Assembly (NCBI GenBank): GCA_018398765.1
Contig: JAHBMJ010000553.1
Coordinates: 138,857 to 202,856 of the forward strand
DNA length: 64,000 nt
Origin: Chromera velia
Taxonomy: Eukaryota > Sar > Chromeraceae
Reading direction: 5' to 3'
The number at the start of each line of letters is the position of its first letter. Within the stretch, counting starts at the first letter, position 1. The translations under genes and the position numbers were made by a program. The notes beneath the pieces were generated by a model that saw nothing but the letters and a program-made list of their open reading frames with translations, was not told the DNA's origin and did no database searches. Shown here one piece after another: positions 14,357 through 25,192 of this stretch.

Positions 14357-17053
14357 TGTGTGCGTGTGTGCTTGTGTGCGTGCGTGCAGACGATGACGAC
14401 GACAACACATGCCGGGGATGCATTCGAGATGACAATTCGCAAAGTGACGTCAGCGCCACCGAGAGGATGGGGTCCGCCCTCGGGTCCGTTGGCTTGGCCC
14501 GTCGCGGCGTCCCCCGGGCGTCCGGGTCTGGGCTTCGGGTTGGGCCGTTCTGGTGCATGCGGCGGGGCTCTGGACGATATGCCGTTGCGAGTCCAGTCAG
14601 GTATCTCTGTGGCGTCTCTGTGTGCGAGGGACAGGGACCGGTCGGCAATAGAGGGCCTCTGTGTGGCATGGCGGCCGTCATTGACAGGAGCTCTGGGCCT
14701 CGGGGGGGACATCCGGGGTGATCCTTCCTCTGCCTCCGGGGTGATTCCACGGGGACAGCAGGGAGGGGCATCGGTCGGTTGAGTCTTTCGTTCTTCTCGC
14801 AAGTGTCATTCCTTTTTTCTTTCTGTTCTCTTTTTTGCCCATCTTTTCCCGGCTTCGTGGATTTGTTTGCTCCTTTTGGTGATAGATTCTCACAGGCAAT
14901 GAATGCATACCTCCTCCGCCGGCCTGACGTCCTGTGCTGCATCTCTGTCTCCTCTGCACCGAATGTGCGTGTGTGTGTGTGTGCAGTCCTCGTCTGCGGT
15001 GTTCCATCAGGAGCGGAACAGCAATCCTTTCAATTCGTTTGTGACCGTCCAGGTGGAGGATCTCAATAGGTCTGTCTGTCTGTCCATCTCGCTCTCTCCG
15101 TTCTCTGTCGCCTATCTTTCTCCCCGGCTATCTGTCTCCCTGTTGCCCCGCCTCTTTGTAGAGAAACTTAGAGGTTGTCGGTAGACCTGCATTCATCTTG
15201 AAACGCATTTGTGTGGACAGATTGGGAGGGGGAGTGATGGACACAGCCCTCGCTTGCTTGGTGCCTTCTGTTTGACTCCTGCTGTTGAAGTGGAATCTAT
15301 GTGTGGAATAGGGCCGGAAGAGGAAATGTTGACCGAGCTAGCTAGATTGATGGAATTGGATAGGCAGGAGAAAAGCGATCAAGGAAGGAAGAAAGGGAAG
15401 GCAAACGGGTGAAACACACGGATGGACTCTTGCTCCCTGGATTCTCATCATTGCACTATTTCGTTTTTTGTTTTCTTTCTGAGTTCAGGTGGGAGGCTGC
15501 AATCCGCAAAAACGTGGGCGGAGAGTCCTCTTCAGCCTCTGGAGGGGAGGGGGATGAGATGGACATCGGGAGACGGGTCTCTGGGTCTGGGTTCGGCTGG
15601 GGCGGGGGGGGAGGACAGGTAGGTTTCCCTGTGGGGAGGCAGACTGGGGTGCAGTCTCACTGTGGGTGTCTCTGTTCCGCCTGACCTGTTTGTTTTATTT
15701 TGGAGGAATCCTGTCACTCTCTCAAAGAAAGAAAATTTAGGGTCAATCTTCGTTCTATCGATCAAGAGTAGAAATGAAATGGAATGACAGCGAGGGAAGA
15801 GCAGACATGCATGCGTCCTAGTTTTCTGCTTAGTTCGGCCCCTCCGCTTCATGTGACAAAACCGCACGCAGGTTGCCATTTTGTGGGGTTCTACTGTGCA
15901 CTACTGGCACGGAATCGGGTCGACTTACAGGCGCGTGTGGATTGACGAGATGGCAGAGCTGGCTGAGGGGAACCAGGCAACGATACCGGGTGGGTGGGTG
16001 GATGGGTGAGTAGGTCGGTTAGTGATAAAGAGCGGGGCGGGTTGAAATGTCTCAGCGCTTTTCTGCTTTCTAACAAAAGTTTCAGCGCGCAATATCTGCC
16101 TGTCTTCGAACGCCCGTTCTGTTGTTTTTAGTTTCTTTCCCTTTGGGATGGTTGAAACATCCACACACACGGAACGGAAAGAGAGAGCATCGGGGTGATG
16201 AGAGGGAAAGGAGAAAGTGGAAAGGGGAGAAACGAAGGGTGAGCAAAGACTCTGTGGAGAGAGAGAGAGAGAGAGAGAGTTTGCCCCCCTGATGACGTGA
16301 GGTCATGCAGGTTTCATGCTGAGTGCCGCTGCGAAATTCCAGTTGCGCGTTTTCGAAGAGCGGCTGCGCAACACCTACCGGAAAGTCTTCCTCGTCCCTC
16401 ACTATCGATGGTCAGTGAGTCAGTGAGTCGGTCGAGCAGTTGACTTCTCTCTCTCTCTCTCTCCTCTTCTGCCCTAATTTTGCTTTCTCTTCCGGTCGGT
16501 CACTTACCGTTCGAGCGACACTGGCTGTTCGTGATTTGCAGCCACAGCCTCCTGCCTGCCTGCATGGCATCAGAAAGACCCCATTAGGGAAAGTAAAAGG
16601 ACTCTAGGTCTCATTCGCTTCTTTTCCTCTTTCCCGTCTCATTTCTTCCTTCCTTCGTCCCTTCCTTCCTCTCTGTCTTTCTGTTTTTCTGTCTGTGAAT
16701 GAAACAAACAACCAAACAGGAATGCCCTGGGAGGAGAGGTGGACAAGGCCAAGTTCCTCGTCAAGCTGCTCCTGGGCATTGAACTGCCTCGTGAGAACCC
16801 TCCACCCCCCCAGCAGCAGTATGACGAGGGGGGGGTTCCTGATCAGGAAGGGGGAGGGGGCCTTGAAGGTAGCTTGGAGGCCTCAAATCCCGGGGAGGGC
16901 GAGTTGGCGGGAGGGCAGGGGGGGGAGGGAGAGACAGGGGGAGGAGAGGTGGGGTTGGGGAGCGGAGACTTCAAGGAGCTGGCGGCTCAGGTCGACGGGA
17001 TGACCGCAGAACCAGAGGAGGTAGAGGAGCCAGGCACAACCAGAGAGGGATAG
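5690..17053 (+). CDS. Large RAP-domain protein, probable organelle RNA-binding factor (19 exons, 1502 aa)
   Basis: Exons: 5690-7083, 7410-7503, 7887-8033, 8340-8435, 8733-8828, 9110-9216, 9601-9667, 10212-10277, 11001-11673, 12013-12167, 12684-12788, 13097-13243, 13605-14000, 14390-14590, 14987-15069, 15489-15618, 15872-15989, 16311-16410, 16720-17053; phases are consistent throughout. Residues 1-270 are His/Pro/Gly/Arg-rich and low-complexity. A helical-repeat region follows (about 270-700), with short units such as LATAAHCLVTLGFLHEDFLV that resemble the helical repeats of FASTK/RAP proteins. Then come a Lys/Glu-rich segment (exon 9) and disordered Pro/Ser stretches. The C-terminus carries a RAP-like fold: VAILWGSTVHYWHG, then LRNTYRKVFLVPHYRW, then KAKFLVKLLLGIEL, and an acidic Gly-rich tail. 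RAP proteins act in mitochondrial or plastid RNA processing; the target organelle is not visible here. Exon 14-15 junctions are the least certain. Confidence 0.8.
7505..7660. repeat. (GT)n-rich intronic microsatellite of the RAP gene
   Basis: The GT/GTGA-type simple repeat begins right after the donor of exon 2 (7503/7504). A (CT)n tract near 7780-7806 lies in the same intron. Similar (CT)n/(GT)n tracts occur in other introns of the gene: 9733-9768, 11948-12012, 12181-12220 and 14322-14362. Confidence 0.9.
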
Positions 17054-20039
17054 AGGAAGGAAGAGAAGGACTAGAAAAAGAAGATTGACGAGAAAATGGA
17101 CAGACAAAGAGAACAAGAGAGGGACTGATGCTGAGAGAGAGAGGTGGAGGGAGCAGAGCTTCTTATCCTTTCGAAGTTCCATGCGAAGAAGAGAAAGAAA
17201 AATCATTGGAGAGCTGCAAGAAGGGAAGGAAGCATTTTGGAAATTATCAGAAGGAAAGGGAGTACACGCAAGTCGTCCCTCTGTCTATCCGTTCATTCTG
17301 TTGCGTCGTTCGATGGTTCCTTCCAGTTTTGTACTCACTCGCTGCTTTCTCCGTCTTCTTGTCTTCCTTTCGTCTCTCGCTCTCTCCCTTTCTCAATCCG
17401 TTGTTGTCTTTCTGTGCATCCTTCTCGTATCGCTGCACTTGGAGCGGTCTGTCTCGGTTAGTCAGCGAGAGAGAAGTAAGTGATGTGGACAGAGCGCGTT
17501 CATTTGTGTGTACTGGCTGACTGATTGGCTGACCTGGTTTTGTCTCAATGCCTCGCTGTCCTTCTTCATGTTGTGTGTTTTCTCTTTCGTTCTGCGGGTG
17601 TACTGGTTGTGTGAATGAATTCTTTTCTGGAAGGGAAAAGACGTCAGTCGTCATTCCCTTCTGCTGTCTGTCCTCCTTCCTTCCTTCCTTCCACTGAGCA
17701 ACATGGCCTACCCTCCACTCCCTACCGTTGCGTTGACTGACTCTGGCCAGTCGATTACAGAAAAGTGAGGTTAGCTAGGGGTAGGAAAGGCGGTGTGTGT
17801 CTTTCTATCCTTCAGGACTGCAGATCAAGAGAGCGAGGGGGGAAAGGCAGTCAGTCAGTTGCTTTGTGTACGTTTAGTGACAAGAAAGAGAGAGACATGA
17901 TTAGTAGGCAACAAAGAAAAAAAGAAAGAAGCTTGAAAGGAACAAAGCAGCGAAAGAGGTGTGAAAGAGACATCCTTCCTCTATTCAAGTGCTCCATGCC
18001 ACCCGATTAATCAGCTTCATTATCGTTCCGTGCCTTCCTGTACTTTCATTTCACGCCTTTCTTTTTTTCTCATCCTTCTTTCCTTTTTCTTCTTTAATAT
18101 TCACCGGCTTCACATTCGTGTTGTCTGCACTCTTTCTTTCTTTCTTTCTTTCTTTCCTTCCTTTCTTTCTTTTTTTTTTTTCTTTCCTTCCTCCCTTTCT
18201 CATAGCGACTCTCTTTCTCCTGTCGTTATGGCTGTCCTGTAGTGGTTGCGGCAAAGAAGGCACACACGAATCTTCCTTCCTTCTTTCCTTCCTTCATTCG
18301 GGCGTGAAGAACGCCAAAGTGAAAAGATGAATAGAGAGAGAAAGCCTGACTGCCAAGACTTGAGAGACGTGGATCGATGCTTAGTTGTTGTCGCTGTGGT
18401 GGTGGTGGTCGTTCGAGGCGAACAGAGAAAGAACAAAGAAGACGAATGTAGACCCGATCGGACGGAATGTTTCTTTCTTTTTTTTCTTTCTGCATGGTTT
18501 CTTTCTTTTTCTTCTCGTCTCTCTCGTTTTTTAATTGTCTGCCTTTCTAGATTCGTGCGTGTCTTTACGTGAATCTGAAGCTTTTGAAGTGTCTGTCTAT
18601 GTCTATAGGCTTTTTCTCTGTCCTTTCCTGTCCCCCTCTTTTCTTTCGGAACACAGTCGACCCTCGGATTCCTCCCTCCCTCTCTGGCGGGCTGGCTGGT
18701 TGGCTTTCTTTTTTTGACCATTCCACTCGATTAACCCGTGTGTGCATTCATTCATCCATCCATCCATTGGATTGTTTTGACAGACAGACAGACAGACAGA
18801 CGGATACACAAATGGGAAGGCAGGTGCGGGGGAGGTCTTCGAAGAGACGCGTGGGCTGTGTCGACCATCTGTCGGTCGGTCTACCCATCGACGGATTGAT
18901 CGCCTCGTATGCATGCTCATTATCAACTGATGTGCCTGCCTGCTTGAAAGTGTGGAAGAAGTCCATGCGTTACTAGATCCGTTGAGTTCATACACACAAT
19001 ACATTCCCCTGACGTACAGAAAGAAACAAAGAAAAACGGAGGAGAGGACGTCCTGCAGTGGGTCACTGTGGGTGTTCACATCCGAATCCTATGCCTGAGT
19101 GAGCATGATGGATCACAATGGTTCGTCCGCTTGTGCGTGTTTTCCCTGGCTAAATCGTTCGTGCATCACTGTAACACTGCTGATGTGTCTATACATGCAA
19201 TCATTAAACAAAAGTACGTTTTTGTCTTTTTTAAAGCACATGCCCAGAAAGAGAATGTGCACACCCAAAAATTTGAAAGAAAGTTTCAAGTTTAATTGTT
19301 AATGTACAGGTTTTCAATATTGAGACATGGACTAATAATCGGGTCCGCTAATTAATACGTGATATATTAATTGTACCTTATTGTTTAATCCTAGGTTTAA
19401 TCACCACTACACTGGCATGGTAAGAAGTTACTAATAAACTAGAAGTGAAAGAATGGCACCCTGGAATGCTAATTGTATATGGGAAAACGGTGACTCACCA
19501 GATAGCTTGTACCAGAGCATAACATATGAAAGACTCTAGCTTAGGATTGAAAAGCAGGGAACAACTTAATTTGGGGTAGCCAAAACAGTTTGATGGCCAC
19601 AGTTAAAAATTGGTGAAGAAGGAGGATATAAAGGAGGATTAACAATTTAAACCGTTTTTTTCGCACGGAGAACGTTCAACATTTCTATTTTTGACTACTT
19701 TGAATTCAATTAATTTCAGATGTTGTCTATTTATTACTATTTATGCAATATATGTGAAAGCTGAAATTGCTGCTGAATTCTATACTAGTATACTACTACG
19801 TGACTACTTGATGGTCCAATGGTCCAGCCTATATCACCCTCCCACAGGCCCTATAATGACTCTCCTTCATTAACTTTTCAAGTTATTTTTGTTCATTTAC
19901 TTTTCTAAGTATCGTTCTTATATCGTTCCTGTTCATTTGACTACTAACTTTTATTCTTCTTTCCAAAGGTTGAAACTCATAGTGACTAGGTTGCTTTGGT
20001 GTGTTGTTGAAGCATCTATGGTTTCAATGCATATACTGC
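17054..20039. other. Gene-poor region downstream of the RAP gene
   Basis: Starts as the presumed 3' UTR of the RAP gene. Polypyrimidine tracts (18060-18200), a (GACA)n run at about 18780-18800 and other simple sequence fill it to about 19250, where composition shifts abruptly to AT-rich. Open frames here are short, biased and lack motifs. No gene is supported, and no polyadenylation signal could be fixed. Confidence 0.5.
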
Positions 20040-21230
20040 ATACTATTTCTATGACTTCGATCGATTGCAGAGGAGGTTCATTCGATGGGTTTTCCAGTTG
20101 AGCGAGAAAAAAAGCATACACAAAACCTTTTTGGAGGCAGGCTTGCTCCCCATTGACTTAGTTATAGCTCAGAGAACGCTGTTGTGGGCACAGAAAGTTC
20201 TGAAGAAAGCAAGAAATACACCAACAGGCCATGCGCTTGCCAAGTTAATTCAGGAGGGGGTGGACAGTGATTTGAAGAGGGGAAGACAACATCCTTTTCA
20301 CTTTTTTCCTCATCTGAAGAAATGTGCTCAAACTCTTTTTCCACACAGACGAAGCAACCTTTTTTGTATTAGGAAAGAGCCAGAAGCAGCAGGAAGACAG
20401 CCGGCATTTGAGCAGAGAGACCAGATAGTAAGATGGGTTAGCGCACTACAGAGAGAATCGGTGGCAAAATTCAAAGAAAGAACGAAGTCTTTGCGGAAAG
20501 AATAGAGAACGCAATGCAAAAGAGAAAAGAAAACGAGAGAAAAGAACTGCAAGAAAGATCACTGATGCATCCGATTCACACTGTAATATCAAACGGAAAC
20601 CGCTTGAACTTGTGGCTGCACAGCAAACAGACAGATGAAAGAAACAGAGAAAACGGTCTCTCAATTGAGAGAGAAAGCATCGGGCGGACCCCTGTGTACT
20701 ACAGAAAGGTTACACCCTGGTCAGTCCACAGAAGAAGAGCAGCATTCAGGGTGGGAGAGAGGAGCCTTAAGGTCAATAAGGGGAAATTCTCTCTCGATAG
20801 AGGGAGGGAGACCCCCCTGCACGACAGAAAATGCATTGTTTGCTCTGATCTTCTTGGCATCCAGGTGGTTGAAGACGAAGTGCACGTTCTGACCGAGTGT
20901 CCCTTGCATGATGCCGAGAGGGCTGTTTGCTTGCAGGCTCTTTCAGACACATGGAATGAAGGGAGGGGGGAAAGAGCAGCAGGAAAGCAAAAATGGGGAG
21001 AGAGGACAAACAGGAAGACAGAAAGGCTTGCCTTGTTTTCTTTTCTTTTAAGTGAGACAGATGGAAGCGTCGACAAGTTTTTGAAGGATGTTGTCACAAA
21101 ACGAGCTGCCGTAAAGGAATGCCGTAAGAGAAATGTATGCAGCCTGCAAGATGTATCAAGCATCGAGCTGGACCAAGCCTACTAAATCCTTTGGTCAAAT
21201 GAAAAGGAAAGAAACAAAAGACAGGCAGAG
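20040..21230 (+). mobile_element. 5'-truncated LINE (non-LTR retrotransposon) 3' relic, copy 1
   Basis: Only the end of the second ORF survives. The segment QRRFIRWVFQLSEKK then FLEAGLLPIDLVIAQRTLLW resembles the stretch after the reverse transcriptase domain in many LINEs. A later segment has CIVCSDLLGIQVVEDEVH followed by LTECPLHDAERAV, the usual cysteine/histidine C-terminal motif of LINE proteins. The reading frame is interrupted: the first part stops near 20503 and the second continues in another frame from 20514 to 21185. No reverse transcriptase core or endonuclease was found. It shares clear similarity with the copy at 55790-56910. Family identity beyond non-LTR is not resolved. Confidence 0.6.
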
Positions 21231-21599
21231 TATTCAGCAACATGGCAGCAAATGAAGCAAGCAAAGGAAGAGGGAGAAACCAAAGGGTTGAGTGATTGGG
21301 AAGTAATGAGATTGGCCTCTAATCGATCGACCGTTTGTTTTGAGATGCCTCCGTTTGAAGCCTGTTTGAGCTCCGCCGGGTCGATCGGCGGGCCGCAGCA
21401 TCGTCAGTGAGAGTTGATTGATTGCAGTCTTTCGCATGCGATTGATAGTAATTAATTGATTATTACGTAAACAGTTTGCAGCATAGGTCTTTTTGGCCTG
21501 TGCGGGCCGGCCAAGAAGGTCTGACGCGTGTATGTGCTTTTCCTGGACGCCGCATGTCGAGCGCTCGGCATTGGGGCAGGAGGCCAATCCTCCAGACAT

Positions 21600-21622
21600 T
21601 AATCCTATCCTATCCTATCCTA
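21600..21622. repeat. (TCCTA)n short tandem tail
   Basis: About four copies of ATCCT/TCCTA pentamers lie roughly 400 bp after the LINE frame. A simple-repeat tail is common at LINE 3' ends, but whether this belongs to the relic is inference. Confidence 0.45.
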
Positions 21623-21964
21623 GTACATCGTACATATACGTTTTCTTTTCTAAGAAATTACTGCAGGGTGTATGATCTTTATACTCTGTACGGTTAGATT
21701 TTTTAGATTTTTTTAATTGCGCGACCTATACCCATGCATGAATGCATGCATGCATGCAAACTTTTTTTAAAAACTTACCTGTACACATAAACTTTATTTG
21801 TTTCTGACAAGACAAAATTGCTGGTCAGAGACTTTGAATCAAAAAAAAAGAAAGTCAAAGCATACTGTCACTCAGCTTCTGAAAGCTCAAAAGGGCGCTT
21901 CCGTATATACTTTAATGAGCGTACTACATCTTAATCAAAGACTCCAAAAAAACAACGTGGCCGG

Positions 21965-22394
21965 TAGTGACTATGTTTGATTTCATTATATTTGATTTGA
22001 TTTGATTTGATTTGAGCTTCAACCTCAAATATTTGATATTTGAGGTAAGATTTGAGGTTAACCTCTTAGGGTTCCTTACTGAGTCACTGACTTACTGTCA
22101 CTCTGATCATTTTTCTTTGACAATAGTTATATTGAACATTTTCTGATGTGTGTTTCAAAAATTTAAAAAAATATATATAAAATTATAACTTATCAGTTCC
22201 GTAAAAAAAATATGCCTGTGTGGTAGTGTATATACACTAGTCACCGAGACTCACTCTAGTACTAATAGTCTAGTAATAGAGATTAAGCCCTGACTGGATA
22301 TTTGATTAAACACTAGGTCCTCCCTGACTGAATATTTGATTTGAGCTTAAGCCCTACCTCAAATCAAATCAAATCAAATCAAACATGGTCACTA
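21965..22394. mobile_element. hAT-like MITE, 430 bp, with 8-bp target-site duplication
   Basis: The ends form a 19-bp terminal inverted repeat: TAGTGACTATGTTTGATTT on the left and TAGTGACCATGTTTGATTT read inward from the right, one mismatch. The 8-bp direct repeat GTGGCCGG flanks both sides exactly (21957-21964 and 22395-22402). Subterminal TTTGA/TCAAA pentamer runs at both ends extend the fold-back. No transposase frame fits inside. An 8-bp duplication with a TIR starting TAGTG fits the hAT superfamily. Near-identical TIRs and an intact duplication suggest a fairly recent insertion. Confidence 0.85.
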
Positions 22395-22732
22395 GTGGCC
22401 GGATCAATCATGAGTTTGACCAGACTGGTGGTGCGGTGCATCCCCGGGGCTTCCTCCCTTACACTAATTCATATACGAAAGAACCTAGCGAAAAAACTAG
22501 CTCATTTCATTCAAAAGCAGAGCTTAAAGACTAACAAACTCTCTGCATCATTCTACACTTAACTTAGTAGTCATATTACTCAGGCTGTCATAACGAACTG
22601 TAATTCAAATACATAATGACTGAAATAAGGATTAAAAGTAATAATACCAGTCAGTCCTTCCCATACTTTTTCGCTCTTCCATCCTTCCATGTCACTGCGC
22701 TTTTGGTCTTTGGTCCACCTAGTTGTGTTTCT

Positions 22733-22924
22733 CTATCTGTGTACTATTTTGTTTTGTACCCCCTTTGGTCGTGTCTGTGCATCGCTGCGCATCGCGGCAT
22801 GCCGTCCCTCAGTCACGGTTTCCAGGCTTGTCTCTTTTGGGGTCCTGAACAGATTCCCGTCTCCAGCGAGAGTCTCCCTCCTTGCACCCTTCTGCCCCCC
22901 CTTGAACAACGCCTCTGTCAACAC
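22733..22924 (-). CDS. Possible terminal exon of a minus-strand gene, unrecognised
   Basis: A 60-codon minus-strand frame of ordinary composition (contains ETLAGDGNLFRTPKETSLET) ends in a stop codon. It differs from the surrounding simple sequence and lies downstream of other minus-strand exon candidates, so it may be the 3' end of that gene. No domain is recognised. The plus-strand shadow frame is hydrophobic and Cys-rich. Confidence 0.2.
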   Translation of the reverse strand: MLTEALFKGGQKGARRETLAGDGNLFRTPKETSLETVTEGRHAAMRSDAQTRPKGVQNKIVHR

Positions 22925-23542
22925 CCATATCGGTATCTGTCCCTAGATTTGTCCTAGAGTCGATTCAGGTCTATCTCAGTTTCTTTTTCTGGTAAGTCTG
23001 CAGTCAGATCCGGGGGGACGGAAGCAGACGTGCGGTCTTCGGATGCACCTGCATGCACCACAAGGAGATGCAGCCACCATCAAGCGCTACCTTCACTTGG
23101 GACGACAAAAACATATGAATAGAAAGGATAGGGGAGAGAGGGACAGGGACGTCAGAACGGACACGCAAGAGAGAGGTGAGCGAAGTGTGGGTTTAGGCGT
23201 TGTTCATCTCTCCAGGGCCAGCAGGTTCCTTTTGCGTGTCGTTGAAGCCGGCGAAACATGGAAAAGCAGGAGGGGGGACAGCAGGGAGGGGCACACACAC
23301 GCTACGTGATGCAACGCGATGAAGCATACACACAATTAACAGGAGGAAGAACGTGTGATCATGTGACGGTCTCTCCGCATTCCGGGAAGGGAAGGAAGAA
23401 AATGGGCGAAACGCTCGTACTTCGAGTCTCTGAATCCTTGCTTTTGATTCTGACTCGCACCGACTTTCCAAAAATGACTCTCGCCAGATCAGACAAGTCG
23501 GCTTAGGGGCCCATGCCCCCTTGCAGCCCAAACATAAAATTA

Positions 23543-23974
23543 ATGCTTGACGTTGCAGAAGATTTTGCTGAACCCACGTGAAGAGTCACCTGCCTTCGAA
23601 TCTTTCTGCGAGACGTAAAAGAGGGAAGAGGGAGGGCCACCAAGGGACACGACTGACCAGCCGACTTCTTCCAGGGAGGCGGCGCCAAGCTCCTCCACAC
23701 TTCGCTCACGGACACACACGCACAGACGGGGAGAGAGAGAGAGATAGAGAAGGGGGGGGGGAGGAAGAGGGCGAAAGAAAGCTCTAGATCGGAAAAGCAA
23801 AGAAAAAGAGGGCAGGGACGTCAGAAGGGTAGACTCTGATTTCAAGGAGCTAGGAAAAAGAAAGGGCCCCCCGCAAAAGAGGAAAACACTGTGGTGACCT
23901 TTGTACCGCTTCTGCGTCTTCGTGATCTCCTTCAGTCTGTCTGTCTCTTCCTGCGGACATGGAGCGCAAGAAGC
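23543..23974 (-). CDS. Candidate 3' exons of unrecognised minus-strand gene
   Basis: Two short minus-strand candidates are bounded by plausible splice sites. One follows an acceptor near 23973 and reads EETDRLKEITKTQKRYK before a GT at about 23901. The other follows CTCGCAG near 23611, reads KDSKAGDSSRGFSKIF, and ends at a TAA near 23543. They may continue the repeat-bearing exon at 24287-25192. No domain can be named. Confidence 0.25.
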
Positions 23975-24286
23975 AGGACGAAGTGAGTTTGAGGAGATAA
24001 ACGATCAATGTCAGCGAAATACTCTACCTGGGTATCTTCTTTGAGGCCTCACAAAACTCAGAAAAGTGGAAAAGATGCCAACACGCGGAGCGACAACATA
24101 GAGAGAGACGAGAAAAGGAAGACAGAACAGAACGCGAAAAGCATTCATGAGATACGAAGAGCACAAAATGAACAGGAACACAATACATACTTGGAAACAT
24201 CTGGAAGGAGACGAAACCAAAGAAACCATGCAGAGAGACTGCTGTGGCCAGCTAGGTCGGACTGCGGCAAGGAGTATTCCTTATTC

Positions 24287-25192
24287 TCATTGACAACTAA
24301 CGTCAGAGTCAGAATCCTCAGCTTGTTCCACTTCAAACTCTTCGCGTCCGGTTTTGCGTCCCTGTGCAGACCCCTCTTCCCCTGCTGCTGCTGCTGCCTG
24401 CTGTGCGGGGGACCCCTCTTCCCCTGCGGATGCTGCTGCCTGCTGTGCGGGGGACCCCTCTTCCCCTGCTCCTGCTGTTGCCTGCTGTGCGGGGGGCCCC
24501 TCTTCCCCTGCTCCTGCTGTTGCCTGCTGTGCGGGGGACCCCTCTTGCCCTGCTCCTGCTGTTGCCTGCTGTGCGGGGGACCCCTCTTCCCCTGCGGATG
24601 CTGTTGCCTGCTGTGCGGGGGACCCCTCTTCCCCTGCGGATCCTGCTCCCTGCTGTGCGGGGGACCCCTCTTCCCCTGCGGATCCTGCTCCCTGCTGTGC
24701 GGGGGACCCCTCTTCCCCTGCGGATGCTGCTGCCTGCTGTGCGGGGGACCCCTCTTCCCCTGCTCGTGCTGTTGCCTGCTGTGCGGGGGGCCCCTCTTCC
24801 CCTGCTCCTGCTGTTGCCTGCTGTGCGGGGGACCCCTCTTCCCCTGCTCCTGCTGTTGCCTGCTGTGCAGGGGGCCCCTCTTCCCTTGCTCCTGCTGTTG
24901 CCTGCTGTGCGGGGGACCCCTCTTCCCCTGCGGATCCTGCTCCCTGCTGTGCGGGGGACCCCTCTTCCCCTGCGGATGCTGCTGCCTGCTGTGCGGGGGA
25001 CCCCTCTTCCCCTGCTCGTGCTGCTGCCTGCTGTGCGGGGGACCCCTCTTCCCCTGCGGATGCTGCTGCCTGCTGTGCAGGGGACCCCTCTTCCCCTGCG
25101 GATGCTGCTGCCTGCTGTGCGGGGGGCCCCTCTTCCCCTGCGGATCCTGCTGCCTGCGATTCGGCTTGCCACGCTCTAAAGCGTTCCTCTCT
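24287..25192 (-). CDS. Exon encoding 14-residue tandem repeats (partial gene, unrecognised)
   Basis: The minus-strand frame begins after the acceptor TCTGCAG at 25193, reads REERFRAWQAESQAAGSAGE, runs through 19 units of a 14-aa repeat of type AGEEGSPAQQAAAS, and ends in an acidic tail (VEQAEDSDSDVSCQ) before TGA at 24287. A GTTAGT just before that stop could instead be a donor to more 3' exons. This frame is preferred over the other five open frames because it has a clean acceptor, acidic disorder-type flanks, and lies among other minus-strand exons. The alternatives give repeats such as GPLFPCGCCCLLCG. The function is unknown; such repeats usually form disordered linkers or surface regions. 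Confidence 0.4.
   Translation of the reverse strand, partial: REERFRAWQAESQAAGSAGEEGPPAQQAAASAGEEGSPAQQAAASAGEEGSPAQQAAARAGEEGSPAQQAAASAGEEGSPAQQGAGSAGEEGSPAQQATAGAREEGPPAQQATAGAGEEGSPAQQATAGAGEEGPPAQQATARAGEEGSPAQQAAASAGEEGSPAQQGAGSAGEEGSPAQQGAGSAGEEGSPAQQATASAGEEGSPAQQATAGAGQEGSPAQQATAGAGEEGPPAQQATAGAGEEGSPAQQAAASAGEEGSPAQQAAAAAGEEGSAQGRKTGREEFEVEQAEDSDSDVSCQ
24371..25168. repeat. 42-bp minisatellite, 19 units
   Basis: Units beginning CCCCTCTTCC recur exactly every 42 bp from 24371 to 25127, with no unit of different length. Variation is confined to a central triplet-like block (for example GGATGCTGCTGC, CTCCTGCTGTTG, GGATCCTGCTCC). Because 42 is a multiple of three and no unit contains a stop, all six frames stay open. 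Confidence 0.95.

Noticed and set aside
14320-14802. Alternative frames over RAP exon 14
   Set aside because: Two overlapping frames are open, but only the one starting TMTTTTHAGD joins in phase to exons 13 and 15 (using the GTCCAG donor at 14591).
17085-18976. Several 60-170 codon ORFs downstream of the RAP gene
   Set aside because: They are low-complexity, overlap on both strands and have no motif or splice support.
24371-25168. CRISPR-like array
   Set aside because: The units are contiguous 42-bp tandem copies without unique spacers, in a eukaryotic intron-rich setting.
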